Notes: a model not told the origin generated them from the sequence alone. 47,702 nucleotides of DNA from Clostridiales bacterium (GCA_012719745.1 JAAXZS010000189.1:26480-74181); one strand, 5' to 3'; numbered from the stretch's first letter, positions 24,282 to 32,340 are shown. Numbers and translations are program-made.

Positions 24282-24328
24282 GGACATTATATTGTGCATA
24301 TTATACTATGTCCAGCAAAAAACTGCAA
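24282..24328 (-). promoter_or_regulatory. Se-XDH promoter with overlapping inverted repeat
   Basis: On the minus strand TTGCAG (24323-24328), a 17-base spacer and TATAAT (24300-24305). GGACAT (24282-24287) and ATGTCC (24308-24313) are inverted arms spanning the -10 box and the expected start near 24293, a likely operator. Confidence 0.65.
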
Positions 24329-24383
24329 GGCGCATTCGTAGGATCGTAATCTTATTTACAGAATACCGGCTCGCGGGGAATTC

Positions 24384-24412
24384 TTGAAAAGCGGATAAAA
24401 TTGTGTTATACT
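24384..24412 (+). promoter_or_regulatory. promoter of the F420-dehydrogenase-like gene and queH
   Basis: TTGAAA (24384-24389), a 17-base spacer and TATACT (24407-24412). Transcription would start near 24419, which rules out the in-frame ATG at 24401 and supports GTG at 24446 as the start. Confidence 0.75.
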
Positions 24413-24445
24413 GCAAAAAAAAGCGAAAGACAGGAGCTGATTTCT

Positions 24446-25636
24446 GTGATAAATGAGTCTCTTCCAAAACCGCAGCTCGCGCCCCGTGACAAGTGTACAG
24501 GCTGCAGCGCCTGCGCCAACGGCTGTCCCAAACGGGCCATCCACATGCTGCCCGACAGGGAAGGCTTTTTATATCCTACGGTGACCGATGCCTGTGTGGC
24601 CTGCGGCCACTGCACCCACATCTGCCCTGTGCTGAAGCATCGGGAACCCCGGTCGGCTCCTGCTGTGTTTGCCGTATGGAATCCTGACGAGGCGGCCCGA
24701 CGTGACTCTACCTCCGGCGGCGTTTTTAGCCTGCTGGCGGAGGGCATTCTGGAAAGCGGAGGCGTTGTGGTGGGCGCGGCTATGGATGACTCTCTCCATC
24801 TGCGGCATATTGCCGTGGAAAAGAAGGAACAGCTGCACTCTTTGCGGGGCGCCAAATATGTGCAGAGCGAGATAGGGGATATTTATCGTCGGGTGCAGAT
24901 GTACCTCGCGGAAAACAGGCAGGTGCTCTTCTCGGGGACGCCCTGCCAGGTGGACGGCTTGTACTATTTCCTGGGGGAACATCCGGAAAATCTGCTGACC
25001 TGCGATTTGCTGTGCGGCGGTGTACCGTCGCCGGGGGTATGGGAGCACATGGTGGATTCCATCGCCTATATCAAGAAAAAACAGCCGGCGGCGGTCAATT
25101 TTCGGGACAAGGCCTATGGGTGGAAGGAACCCCATTTTTCCGTTACCTTTGCCGACGGCTCCGCTTTCAGCGCACCGCTTTTTAAATCAGAATACGGCAG
25201 GGGCTTGAGCCGGAGCCTCTTTTTGCGTCCGGCCTGCCACAGCTGCCAATATACCTCCACCGATCGGCCCGGCGATGTGTCGCTGGGCGACTTTTGGAAT
25301 TTGCCCAAGGATTTTCACCCGGAGGAACAGAAAAAGGGAATCTCTCTGCTGCTGATCAACACGGAAAAGGGCGCTCACGCTTTTGACATGCTGCCGGTGA
25401 AAAAAGAGCGCCGCACGCTGGAGGAGGCAGTGGCCAACCCCGCGCTGCGCCTGCCGGTGGATGCGCCCCAGGAACGGACAGCGTTTTTCTGTACCTACGC
25501 CCAGCAGCCATTTCAGACTGTCCGCAACCGCTTTCTGGTGCCGCCGCAGCTCTCCTACCAGATGAGCAAACAGGTACGGCCCGGTGGAAAGAGCCGGCTG
25601 GCGGAGCTGCTGCGCCGCAAGAAGGGTAAAAAGTAA
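24446..25636 (+). CDS. Fe-S protein with F420 hydrogenase/dehydrogenase beta-subunit domains
   Basis: Cytoplasmic protein of 396 aa. An N-terminal 2x[4Fe-4S] ferredoxin (KCTGCSACANGCP and CVACGHCTHICPV, about 20-60) precedes FrhB/FdhB-type N- and C-domains (SGGVFSLLAEGIL, SGTPCQVDGLYYFL, RPACHSCQYTSTDRPGDVSLGDFW). The last holds a further Cys cluster. In archaea this family moves electrons between flavin and F420; in gut Clostridia such proteins are common but mostly uncharacterised, and some are tied to polysaccharide modification. GTG at 24446 follows AGGAG by 9 bases. It overlaps queH by one base (TAATG). Confidence 0.85.
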   Translation: MINESLPKPQLAPRDKCTGCSACANGCPKRAIHMLPDREGFLYPTVTDACVACGHCTHICPVLKHREPRSAPAVFAVWNPDEAARRDSTSGGVFSLLAEGILESGGVVVGAAMDDSLHLRHIAVEKKEQLHSLRGAKYVQSEIGDIYRRVQMYLAENRQVLFSGTPCQVDGLYYFLGEHPENLLTCDLLCGGVPSPGVWEHMVDSIAYIKKKQPAAVNFRDKAYGWKEPHFSVTFADGSAFSAPLFKSEYGRGLSRSLFLRPACHSCQYTSTDRPGDVSLGDFWNLPKDFHPEEQKKGISLLLINTEKGAHAFDMLPVKKERRTLEEAVANPALRLPVDAPQERTAFFCTYAQQPFQTVRNRFLVPPQLSYQMSKQVRPGGKSRLAELLRRKKGKK

Positions 25637-26205
25637 TGAAAAAGACACTGTTGCACTGCTGCTGCGCCCCCTGCTCGGTATACTGTATTGAATCGCTGCG
25701 GAACGAAGGAATCGAGCCTGTAGCTTACTGGTTCAATCCCAATATCCACCCCTATCAGGAGTACAAAGCCCGGCGAGATACGCTGATGGCCTACGCCCCC
25801 ACCATTGAAATGGAACTGATCGTGGAGGAGAATTACGGACTGCGGGACTTTGTCCGGGCGGTGGCGGACGACATCGACCATCGGTGCGCCTACTGTTATC
25901 GTACACGGCTGGAGGAGACCGCTCGGTATGCGGCAGAACACGGGTATGAATCCTTTTCCACCACGCTGCTCATCAGCCCCTACCAGAACCACGAATGCCT
26001 GCGGCAGACCGGGGAGGAGATGGCTGCCCAATACGGCGTTCCTTTTTTGTACCGGGACTTCCGACCTGGGTTCCGGGCAGGACAGCAGAAGGCCCGGGAG
26101 CTGGGGTTCTACATGCAGAAATACTGCGGCTGCGTTTTCAGCGAGGAGCATCGCTACGCCAAACAGATCCTCCGGGACAAAGAACACGGCCAACAGGTAA
26201 AATAA
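25636..26205 (+). CDS. queH: epoxyqueuosine reductase QueH
   Basis: Last step of tRNA queuosine synthesis: reduces epoxyqueuosine to queuosine, replacing cobalamin-dependent QueG. The 189-aa protein has the metal/Fe-S-binding Cys set of QueH: HCCCAPCS (about 8-15), CAYCYRTRLEET and QKYCGCVFS. It starts on the last base of the preceding stop and so is translationally coupled to the Fe-S protein gene. That neighbour may be no more than a co-transcribed passenger, or could feed electrons. Confidence 0.92.
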   Translation: MKKTLLHCCCAPCSVYCIESLRNEGIEPVAYWFNPNIHPYQEYKARRDTLMAYAPTIEMELIVEENYGLRDFVRAVADDIDHRCAYCYRTRLEETARYAAEHGYESFSTTLLISPYQNHECLRQTGEEMAAQYGVPFLYRDFRPGFRAGQQKARELGFYMQKYCGCVFSEEHRYAKQILRDKEHGQQVK

Positions 26206-26211
26206 AAAACG

Positions 26212-26251
26212 AAAGAGACGCCGCTGCCAAAATCGCAGCGACGTCTCTTTT
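26212..26251. terminator. terminator after queH
   Basis: Arms AAAGAGACG and CGTCTCTTT, with an inner GCTGC/GCAGC stem, followed by TTTTGATC. It lies 7 bases past the queH stop and before the convergent membrane protein gene. Confidence 0.85.
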
Positions 26252-26260
26252 GATCATCTG

Positions 26261-26767
26261 TTACCAAGGGAGGAACGCCATGGATGAAACCTCGGAGGGG
26301 GCGGTAAAAAAAGAACCGGAAGGCGGCATGGCGGTAAAAAGAACAAAGGCAATGCCCAATAATATGGCCAGGGTATACCAAAAAAGCTCACCGCCCATCA
26401 TCTTTTTGCGCAGTACCAGTGCATAGAGCAGAATCCCCAGCGCCAACACACCCAGATAGACACCAAGGCTGCTGTCCAGGAAAGGACGAGCGACCCAGCA
26501 GGTCACCATCATGGCAAAAGACATCAGCAGCAGCACACAGCAGTGCCCGCTGCGGGAACCGGTCTGCCCGGTAAGCCGATGTGTGACAAGGGCTCCCGGA
26601 AGATAGGGCCAGAACACCATTTTCCCCAGCTCCCAGGGACTGTTGTTGATGGGGGCCAGGGTAGCAAGAACCGGATTGGGAGAGGCGGCGTAGAGACACC
26701 GCAGTAAAATCCCCACTGCCACAGTTACCAAAAAACCGATGATATAGCCGCCGTACTTTCTTTTCAT
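26261..26767 (-). CDS. DUF6512-like membrane protein
   Basis: Membrane protein of 168 aa with five hydrophobic segments and the family stretch LAPINNSPWELGKMVFWPYL (about 38-57), like the PVNESxWEHLK pattern of DUF6512 proteins of Clostridia. The function is unknown. ATG at 26767 follows GAGAGGTGA; the frame to 26800 has no site. It lies 83 bases after the radical SAM gene on the same strand, perhaps in its operon. Confidence 0.7.
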   Translation of the reverse strand: MKRKYGGYIIGFLVTVAVGILLRCLYAASPNPVLATLAPINNSPWELGKMVFWPYLPGALVTHRLTGQTGSRSGHCCVLLLMSFAMMVTCWVARPFLDSSLGVYLGVLALGILLYALVLRKKMMGGELFWYTLAILLGIAFVLFTAMPPSGSFFTAPSEVSSMAFLPW

Positions 26768-26850
26768 CGCGTTCACCTCTCCCACTCCACTGTATGCCAC
26801 AGGAGGAGAGTTAGAACAAGTTTAAGGAATTGACCGGCTGCATCCGAAAA

Positions 26851-28269
26851 TCAGGTTTCATCTGCCTTTCCGGACTGAGGTGACAGGGCGGCCGCAGCGT
26901 CGGGGTGATCTTCGGCCCAGAGAGCGTCGGCCTTATCCTTCCAGCAGGCGGCGTACGCCTCGCACTTGCCGCACAGATGTTCGACGGACTCCGGCGCTTC
27001 CAGATCGGTGGATTTGGCGCCGGTTTTACGCACCATTTCTTGCAGAAGCTGGGGATTTTCCAGCATGGGGCAAGGGCGCAGCATATTGCCGTTAAAGGGC
27101 TGCCCATCGTGATAGGCCAGAAACAGGGGCTGACGCAGGCAGTCAATCAGGGATTTATCCCGGATATTGGCGCCGGAATAGTGGATGAAGACGCAGGGCT
27201 CCACATCGCCGTTGGCATTGATGTGGCAGTAGCGGCGGCCGCCGGCTACGCACCCGCCGGCAAACTCGCCGTCGTTTTGGAAGTCAATGGCATAAATCTC
27301 CTTGCCGCCGGTGAGGCCCCGGATCTCCCGCACACGGTTTTTCATATAGGCCCGCTGGTCGGGGGTAAGCAGCAGATCGGTGCTGGCGTTGACACCCACG
27401 GGCATATAGTGAAAATACCAGGCAAAAATGCAGCCCTTGTCAATGAGCATATCCAGAAATTTGTCGCTGGTCACGTCCTGATAGTTCCGGCTGGTGTAGC
27501 AGACGGAGACACCGAAAGGAATTCTGTGAGTGTGCATTAGCTCCATAGCCGCCATGGCCTTGGCAAAGTGACCCTCGCCTCGGCGGCTGTCATTGGCCTC
27601 CTGAAAGCCCTCGATACTGACGGAGACAAAGAAGTTGCCCACCCGCAGCAGCTCCTGGCAGAATTCCTCATCGATCAGCGTGCCATTGGTAAAGGCATGG
27701 AATGCCACATCTCGGTGCTTTTCGCAGAGACGGATAATGTCTTTTTTGCGCATCAGCGGCTCTCCACCGGTAAAGAGGCAGGCGTGAATACCCAACTCTT
27801 TTCCTTCAGTGAGGACCTTGTCCATCTCTTCATAGGTGAGGCTGCACTTATGGCCGTATTCCGCAGCCCAGCAGCCGGTGCAGTGCATGTTGCAGGCGGA
27901 GGTGGGATCCATGAGTACGATCCAGGGAATGTTGCAGCCGTATTTCTCGGCGCAGGCTTCCGATGTTTTGAAACCGCGAAAACCGCCCTCATAAGCGGCA
28001 TTGAGCAGAAAAGTGGACAGGATATGGAGGTCGGTCTCCCGGATCAGACGCTGAGCATAGTGTGCCCATTTGCCGTCAGGGTTCTGCGCCACAAGACGCA
28101 GCGTATCAAAAGCCGATGAATTCCAGGACGACCCCAGAATCTTCTGCATCAGGCCAATCAGCGATTCAGCCAGCTCCGAAACATCCTGGGTCTGGCCCTT
28201 TTTAATAATGGAATCCAGAATGGATTTGAAAGCCTGTCGCTCGGCCGCGTGAGTAATCGAATGAGTCAT
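26851..28269 (-). CDS. radical SAM protein with SPASM-like C-terminus
   Basis: Cytoplasmic enzyme of 472 aa. The [4Fe-4S]/SAM motif is CNMHCTGCW (Cys126, 130, 133), followed by FTGGEPLMR. The C-terminal part has Cys pairs (GGCVAGGRRYCHINANGDVEP, CVFIH, RPCPMLEN, CGKCEAYAAC) that fit SPASM-type auxiliary Fe-S binding. A 110-residue helical N-terminal extension precedes the barrel. The substrate is unknown; no peptide precursor gene is seen next to it. ATG at 28269 has GGAGG 7 bases upstream; the ATG two codons earlier abuts the site. Confidence 0.85.
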   Translation of the reverse strand: MTHSITHAAERQAFKSILDSIIKKGQTQDVSELAESLIGLMQKILGSSWNSSAFDTLRLVAQNPDGKWAHYAQRLIRETDLHILSTFLLNAAYEGGFRGFKTSEACAEKYGCNIPWIVLMDPTSACNMHCTGCWAAEYGHKCSLTYEEMDKVLTEGKELGIHACLFTGGEPLMRKKDIIRLCEKHRDVAFHAFTNGTLIDEEFCQELLRVGNFFVSVSIEGFQEANDSRRGEGHFAKAMAAMELMHTHRIPFGVSVCYTSRNYQDVTSDKFLDMLIDKGCIFAWYFHYMPVGVNASTDLLLTPDQRAYMKNRVREIRGLTGGKEIYAIDFQNDGEFAGGCVAGGRRYCHINANGDVEPCVFIHYSGANIRDKSLIDCLRQPLFLAYHDGQPFNGNMLRPCPMLENPQLLQEMVRKTGAKSTDLEAPESVEHLCGKCEAYAACWKDKADALWAEDHPDAAAALSPQSGKADET

Positions 28270-28323
28270 GATCATTCCTCCTTACAATATAAACACTTGC
28301 CATCAACTGCTTTATTTTATTTA

Positions 28324-28352
28324 ATTATGGCTAAGAAATAGAAGAACTGCAA
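28324..28352 (-). promoter_or_regulatory. possible promoter of the radical SAM gene
   Basis: On the minus strand TTGCAG (28347-28352), 17 bases, then CATAAT (28324-28329), about 55 bases before the start. The rest of the 350-base gap to 28622 shows only the large terminator at 28476-28515 and no credible gene. Confidence 0.45.
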
Positions 28353-28475
28353 TTGACAATTCGAGTGAAATGTCTGGAAACCGGCGACCTTTTTCGCACT
28401 TTGCAGTTTGCGGAGTAACTGAATCAGTATCTCCGGCAGTACAGACTCCTATGCGGAAAATAACGGTATATAAAA

Positions 28476-28515
28476 ACAAAAGAAGCAACACCTTTGCAGG
28501 TGTTGCTTCTTTTGT
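28476..28515. terminator. 18-bp perfect bidirectional terminator at the left edge of the element scar
   Basis: ACAAAAGAAGCAACACCT and its exact complement flank a TTGC loop, with T and A tracts at both ends. It separates the radical SAM promoter region from the AT-rich island that follows and probably ended a gene no longer present or the 70-aa gene. Confidence 0.85.
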
Positions 28516-28621
28516 GTCATTTGCTCATTTTAGATGCACCTTTGCTGCTGGCATTTGGACCCGCAAATGATTCTGACACAAATTACACCCAAACCGAAAA
28601 GTATAACCCACAATGGGTACA

Positions 28622-28834
28622 TCAGGAATCGTAGTAGATCTTTTTTGCCTGTTCTACCGTCACAATCTCAAAAGAATTACGCAATTCTTTTAAAATTAAA
28701 TTAACTATGCTTTTATCGAGCTTCAAAGACGTGCACGTTTTTATCACATAGCCGCAGCACGCGGCGTTGGACCATTGTTCGTTCAACAATTCCATGATTT
28801 CTTTCTTATCCATCATTTTATTTCGCTTGTCCAT
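28622..28834 (-). CDS. hypothetical protein, 70 aa
   Basis: Small basic-acidic soluble protein starting MDKRNKMMDKKEIMELLNEQ, with the CCGYVIKTCTSL patch and an apparently all-helical fold. I do not recognise the family; its size and base composition suit plasmid or phage accessory genes. ATG at 28834 follows GGAGTG by 7 bases. The strand is AT-rich unlike the genes on either side, which suggests it came with the mobile element. Confidence 0.6.
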   Translation of the reverse strand: MDKRNKMMDKKEIMELLNEQWSNAACCGYVIKTCTSLKLDKSIVNLILKELRNSFEIVTVEQAKKIYYDS

Positions 28835-28895
28835 ATTAGCACTCCTTCCAAATCAACTTGTCTATCTATATTCTCTTCTCATGGATTTTATACGC

Positions 28896-28931
28896 AAAAA
28901 GCGGCACGTTTTTACAACGCACCGCTTTTTT
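28896..28931. terminator. terminator with no gene before it
   Basis: AAAAAGCGG and CCGCTTTTT arms enclose an inner CG/CG stem; A and T tracts flank both sides. No complete gene ends at it now, consistent with deletion of a neighbour. Confidence 0.7.
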
Positions 28932-28937
28932 AAATAA

Positions 28938-29441
28938 CGCAATGATTTTTTAATCAATCAAGTTTTCTTGTTCCAATTTAATGACCTATTTGCCAATGCA
29001 GATTATGTTGATGGTGATTTTTTAAAGAATAAATGGACATATGCTCTTTTAACTTCAGAGGAAAGGCATGTGTATAGGTCTATTTGTTCACTCCCAAATG
29101 TGTTCAGCTTTTCGAAACTTGCTACAGCCGATGTAGGTATCGTCACAGGAGCTAATAAGTTTTTTTTGGTACCAGATAGCATTGTTAACAAATATCACTT
29201 ACAAGCAGTGGCACACCCGATGTTTGGTAGAAGTGAACATTGTCCAGGTATTATATACGACCAAAAGCAGCATAGTGAAAATGCACGGAAAGGTTTACCT
29301 ACTAATTTCTTGTATTTTTCCAATGCTGAAGATGAATTGACTTATAAAGAATATTTAAAAGTTGGAGAAGCGGAGAATTTGCCAAAGCGATATAAATGTA
29401 GAATCCGCGATCCTTGGTATAAAGTGCCATCGGTTTATGCT
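28938..29441 (+). pseudogene. fragment of a class I adenine-specific DNA methyltransferase (type II R-M)
   Basis: An open frame without a start or a natural end. The stretch ATADVGIVTGANKFFLVPDS followed by LPKRYKCRIRDPWYKVPSVY is typical of the target-recognition half of Eco57I-like N6-adenine methyltransferases. The N-terminal catalytic half with NPPY is missing and the homology stops at 29438-29441, exactly where an integrase fragment begins on the other strand. Base composition is AT-rich. It is a remnant of a restriction-modification gene broken by deletion or insertion. Confidence 0.75.
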
Positions 29442-29556
29442 AGCCCCCATCGGGAGGTGTGTATGAGGTTGTTTTGCGTATTTGCTTACCGTATATGTCA
29501 TAGCCCTGCGACACCATGATTCTGTAGGTATCGCCTCGCTTTTTTACACTCGGCAT
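29440..29556 (-). pseudogene. N-terminal 38 residues of a tyrosine integrase (Tn916/ICE type)
   Basis: Reads MPSVKKRGDTYRIMVSQGYD, then IYGKQIRKTTSYTPPDGG and a stop. This is the AP2/Arm-like DNA-binding start of conjugative-element tyrosine recombinases, usually about 380 aa. AAGGAGGGATGACCG before the ATG shows a formerly functional start. The catalytic domain is gone, cut where the methyltransferase fragment begins, so the element cannot excise with this protein. Confidence 0.8.
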
Positions 29557-29637
29557 CGGTCATCCCTCCTTTTTTATCAGTAGTATGTTCGCTCTAAACC
29601 GTGAAGAAGTCAACTCATTCTTCCGATTCCAGGCGAG

Positions 29638-30216
29638 TTATTTTGTATCAATTATAAGGCCATGTTTGACGAGTTGTTTGCGGATATACTCCTGCACGTA
29701 CATCTGTATATCGTAAATATAATAGCCTTCCAAATCTGGCTCGGAATCCGTCTTCGGCTTTTCCGCTGTGTGTCTTTGAATAATTCTCAGCTTTGCGGCC
29801 TTGTAACTCAAATCATCGAGAAATTCATAAAAGGTCTTGTCTGCAAAAAGGTCGTTGATTAATTCAGTTGGAGTGGCAAACTCACCGGTAGGCTTATCGT
29901 ATTCGTGAGCGCGTTTTAACATGGCAATGGCATCTTCGGAGAGGCCTAAGGTTGCGTTTATATCAATATTTTCGGCACTAATGCCGGTAAGGAGATAATC
30001 CACCGACACGCCAAAGAACTCAGCCATTTTTACGAGCGTGTCCGGTGCCGGCTGCGTATTACCATTAATGTATAGGCTGATTGTCTGCGCTCTCACACCC
30101 ACAGCCTCACCCAGTTCTTTTTGTGTCACAGAGCGCCCGGTCTTGGGGCTTTTATCCATCAGTTTTCTTAGCTGCAGGGCAAATGTCCCATCATATCCTG
30201 TTACTTGATTTGCCAT
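29638..30216 (-). CDS. Xre-family regulator of the mobile element
   Basis: Cytoplasmic DNA-binding protein of 192 aa. The helix-turn-helix is SVTQKELGEAVGVRAQTISLYINGNTQPAPDTL (about 28-60), followed by a helical C-terminal part. ATG at 30216 has GGAG 9 bases upstream; ATG at 30222 is too near the site. It diverges from a small gene set behind a shared region with three near-identical 14-base sites, so it most likely represses that operon and itself. It seems intact, although most of the element around it is lost. Confidence 0.88.
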   Translation of the reverse strand: MANQVTGYDGTFALQLRKLMDKSPKTGRSVTQKELGEAVGVRAQTISLYINGNTQPAPDTLVKMAEFFGVSVDYLLTGISAENIDINATLGLSEDAIAMLKRAHEYDKPTGEFATPTELINDLFADKTFYEFLDDLSYKAAKLRIIQRHTAEKPKTDSEPDLEGYYIYDIQMYVQEYIRKQLVKHGLIIDTK

Positions 30217-30235
30217 AATCATCGTCTCCTTAAAT

Positions 30236-30325
30236 TCGTTTTACTTGAACATTCTATTTATAGTTTCGTTTCTATTGACATTACGCTTTACTTGAACTAT
30301 AATTATTATAACAAGCAAAACGAAG
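30236..30325. promoter_or_regulatory. divergent control region with repeated operator sites
   Basis: On the plus strand a perfect TTGACA (30275-30280), 17 bases and a perfect TATAAT (30298-30303). The sequence TTACTTGAAC preceded by CG occurs as direct copies at 30237-30250 and within the promoter spacer (30284-30297), and an inverted, less exact copy (CAAGCAAAACGAA) follows near 30315. These are plausible binding sites for the adjacent Xre protein. Confidence 0.7.
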
Positions 30326-30378
30326 TTCGTCAAGAGAAAATAAAAATAAAAGCGAAAATATCTCAGGAGGTGAACAGC

Positions 30379-30552
30379 ATGGATGATAAGAGACTCGAAG
30401 CGGCGGCACAAGAGGAAAAGCGTGAGTATTTCCGAAGGTGGCGTAAGAATAATCCAGATAAGGTTAAGAAGCACAACGAAAACTACTGGCGTAAACGCGC
30501 TGAGAAGCGCCTTGAGGCTGAGGCAAAGGGTAATGCAGGCTCTACAGAGTAA
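30379..30552 (+). CDS. small element protein, 57 aa
   Basis: Highly charged protein with the stretch YFRRWRKNNPDKVKKHNENY common to many short proteins of Firmicutes conjugative elements and phages. The function is unknown; the basic, aromatic motif suggests nucleic-acid binding. ATG at 30379 follows AGGAGGTGA by 6 bases. First gene of the operon driven by the Xre-facing promoter. Confidence 0.7.
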   Translation: MDDKRLEAAAQEEKREYFRRWRKNNPDKVKKHNENYWRKRAEKRLEAEAKGNAGSTE

Positions 30553-30640
30553 TTGGGCTAAGGCCCGGTCGTTTCCCGCTCAAGGCGGATGTCGACCTTA
30601 AATCGTGGCAAGGGAGAAGTCTATCTATTTGGAGGAGAGT

Positions 30641-30820
30641 ATGAAGGAACGAAAGCGACAGCGGGAAAACCGGCGATGTAAAGAAGAAAAACTGGATATG
30701 CGGAATTACACAGGAATTTTAGACCCGACACCATACTATGCCGTCCTTAATATGAGGAACGGCAATTATTATGCCCAAAAGCAGAAACCTGAGAGGAAGG
30801 AGATGGCAGTGAATGGATAA
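30641..30820 (+). CDS. small hypothetical protein, 59 aa
   Basis: Starts MKERKRQRENRRCKEEKLDM and ends in a Tyr-rich part (PYYAVLNMRNGNYYAQ). No family recognised. GGAGGAGAGT directly precedes the ATG, and its stop overlaps the next gene, which supports real translation within the element operon. Confidence 0.6.
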   Translation: MKERKRQRENRRCKEEKLDMRNYTGILDPTPYYAVLNMRNGNYYAQKQKPERKEMAVNG

Positions 30821-31031
30821 TGAAAGAAAGCCGCCGACCATGATGACGGTGCGTGAAATAGCCAGGACGGGAGTGCTGACCGAACACGCGCTCCGGCTCA
30901 TGCTGAAGGCTGGGAAACTGCCGGCAATATATATCGGAAAGAAGGCGCTCATCAACTACGACAAGCTATGTGCCGAGTTGCAGAATCTGGAGTCCGATGT
31001 TTCAAAGCCGGAAATACCGACCTGGTATTAA
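30813..31031 (+). CDS. helix-turn-helix excisionase-like protein, 72 aa
   Basis: Small DNA-binding protein: MTVREIARTGVLTEHALRLM, then LPAIYIGKKALINYDKLCAEL, the winged-helix/MerR-like pattern of DNA-binding domains of the excisionase family. In Tn1549-type elements such genes sit beside Xre and small charged proteins. Its ATG overlaps the preceding stop. Intact, but its usual integrase partner is truncated here. Confidence 0.75.
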   Translation: MDNERKPPTMMTVREIARTGVLTEHALRLMLKAGKLPAIYIGKKALINYDKLCAELQNLESDVSKPEIPTWY

Positions 31032-31069
31032 TGGTGTGCGGTTAAAAATCTTAGCGAGAGGAGGTGGAC

Positions 31070-31243
31070 ATGATGAGCGATTCAATGCAGGAGCTAAAGC
31101 GGATGCGTAGGTCAATCAGGTACCGCCGCCCGTGTAGGTTTCATCCGTTCCGACGCCTTTTTTCCATTCATCTTCACCGATGTTTTCATTTTCCGGCAAG
31201 CTGTGGCCGTAAAGCACACGGCTGTAGATCTGAGCGGCGTTGA
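31070..31243 (+). pseudogene. truncated element gene running into a deletion junction
   Basis: A good ribosome site (GAGGAGGTGGAC) and double ATG start a frame reading MMSDSMQELKRMRRSIRYRR. From about 31110 the frame continues as antisense of the peptidase gene on the other strand and stops at 31243. The first 15-17 residues look like a genuine start cut short by a deletion that joined it to the far end of the element. The family of the lost part is not recognisable. Confidence 0.55.
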
Positions 31244-31817
31244 CTTTGTTTTCGTTGGTGATCGTCCTGCCGAGAGTATGTTCAAGGTTTGTATAAATTT
31301 CATTTAGGTCAGAAATCGGAATTGCTATGGTATAAGTTTCCTGCGTCTTATTTCCATCCTTGTCGGTGACGGTGCGTGTCCGTTTCTCGTATTTAACGAA
31401 AGCGTCGGTAAATTTTCGGTAGTCGCTTTTGTCCATTCGGAGATTTTCAGCGCCGAAATACAGAGAATAAAAAATGGATTTCACTCTGGTAGCGTCGATA
31501 CACCCGCTTTTAATCTGAGGCGCGATCTCCGACACAGCGCCATCCAAAGCGGAGAAGTCGTTTCGCATATCTTCGATGTACTGCCTGTACTCAGCTGGAA
31601 CCTGCGCCGAAATGGGGCCGCTGTTGAAAACCAGATCCACAGCGGAGTCGTTGTGCTGCGCCGTTCCAGACAGCAGACTCATGATCATTACGATGATTAA
31701 AACGAAGGGAGTCAGAACGGCGGCAATCAGCACACCGACGGCCTTCCACGTCCGCTTGTCCGACGCGGCTGCGATGGCCGTTTTTACCGCGAGGGCAATG
31801 GTTGCCGGATCAGCCAT
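31116..31817 (-). pseudogene. N-terminal part of a conjugative-element cell-wall peptidase
   Basis: The 233-residue reading starts MADPATIALAVKTAIAAASD, has one membrane segment (about 28-50) and the region VDLVFNSGPISAQVPAEYRQ typical of the large M23/C40-domain proteins of Tn1549-like elements. These open the wall for the mating channel. The usual catalytic C-terminal domain is absent: the frame ends at TYTGGGT where the plus-strand chimera begins. It follows the AIG2 gene by 6 bases, as in intact elements. Confidence 0.75.
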
Positions 31818-31823
31818 GGGGCA

Positions 31824-32228
31824 TCACCACCATTTCGGGCCGAACAGGCTGCCCTGCATTGGTTCCGTTTCCTGCTGTTCCGCTGCTAATCGGACAGATT
31901 TCTCTACGGCCTGATCGAGAGAATCCGTATCAAACCCGGCGGTTTTATATCCTTCCATAATAGTGTTGAGGTAAAAATCGGAGGGAGCGCCCAGCTCATG
32001 ACCTCCGTTCATCACATAGACCATGCCCGGAACTGTTTTGCCGCCAAGCTCCACCTCCATCATTTCTTTCCGATAAAAGTGGGGATACCCTTCGTAACGG
32101 TCGAGGGCCTGCTCGTCATCGTGCCTGATCTTCCACAAAAGTACAGGCACGGAGCTGCCCTCCAAGGGTTCCACAGTAGCCACGGCACCCTTGCGGCCTC
32201 CACGGAACAACAGATCATACCCAGCCGC
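31824..32228 (-). pseudogene. AIG2-like (gamma-glutamylcyclotransferase fold) protein lacking its N-terminus
   Basis: From YDLLFRGGRKGAVATVEPLE through VLLWKIRHDDEQALDRYEGY to the end it matches the AIG2-like proteins carried by Tn1549-type elements. The first 30 or so residues (YGSN start) are missing; upstream of about 32228 the sequence belongs to a Dam methylase in another frame. The conserved Glu in DRYEGYPHFYRKE remains. No start or ribosome site is left, so it is dead unless a chimeric frame is used. Confidence 0.78.
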
Positions 32229-32340
32229 CGCCACCGAACACCTCAATATATCTGCCGTAATCCTTGGGGAAGAGCCGGTATATAACGTTGCGGAGCGCTT
32301 TCTTGCCGCCGATCCAACTGATAAAGCTATTGATAAACAT
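32215..32340 (-). pseudogene. N-terminal 41 residues of a D12-class DNA adenine methylase
   Basis: Reads MFINSFISWIGGKKALRNVI and then YRLFPKDYGRYIEVFGGGGW with one final Val before a stop. The WIGGKK and EVFGGxGW blocks are the SAM-binding start of Dam-type enzymes. AGAGAGGTG precedes the ATG. The gene is cut after motif I and fused out of frame to the AIG2 fragment. In intact elements dam directly precedes AIG2, so one deletion removed the join. Confidence 0.82.

Noticed and set aside
28276..28620. Right-hand copy (att) of the tRNA-Arg 3' end
   Set aside because: No match to the last 20 bases of the tRNA was seen at the left side of the scar.
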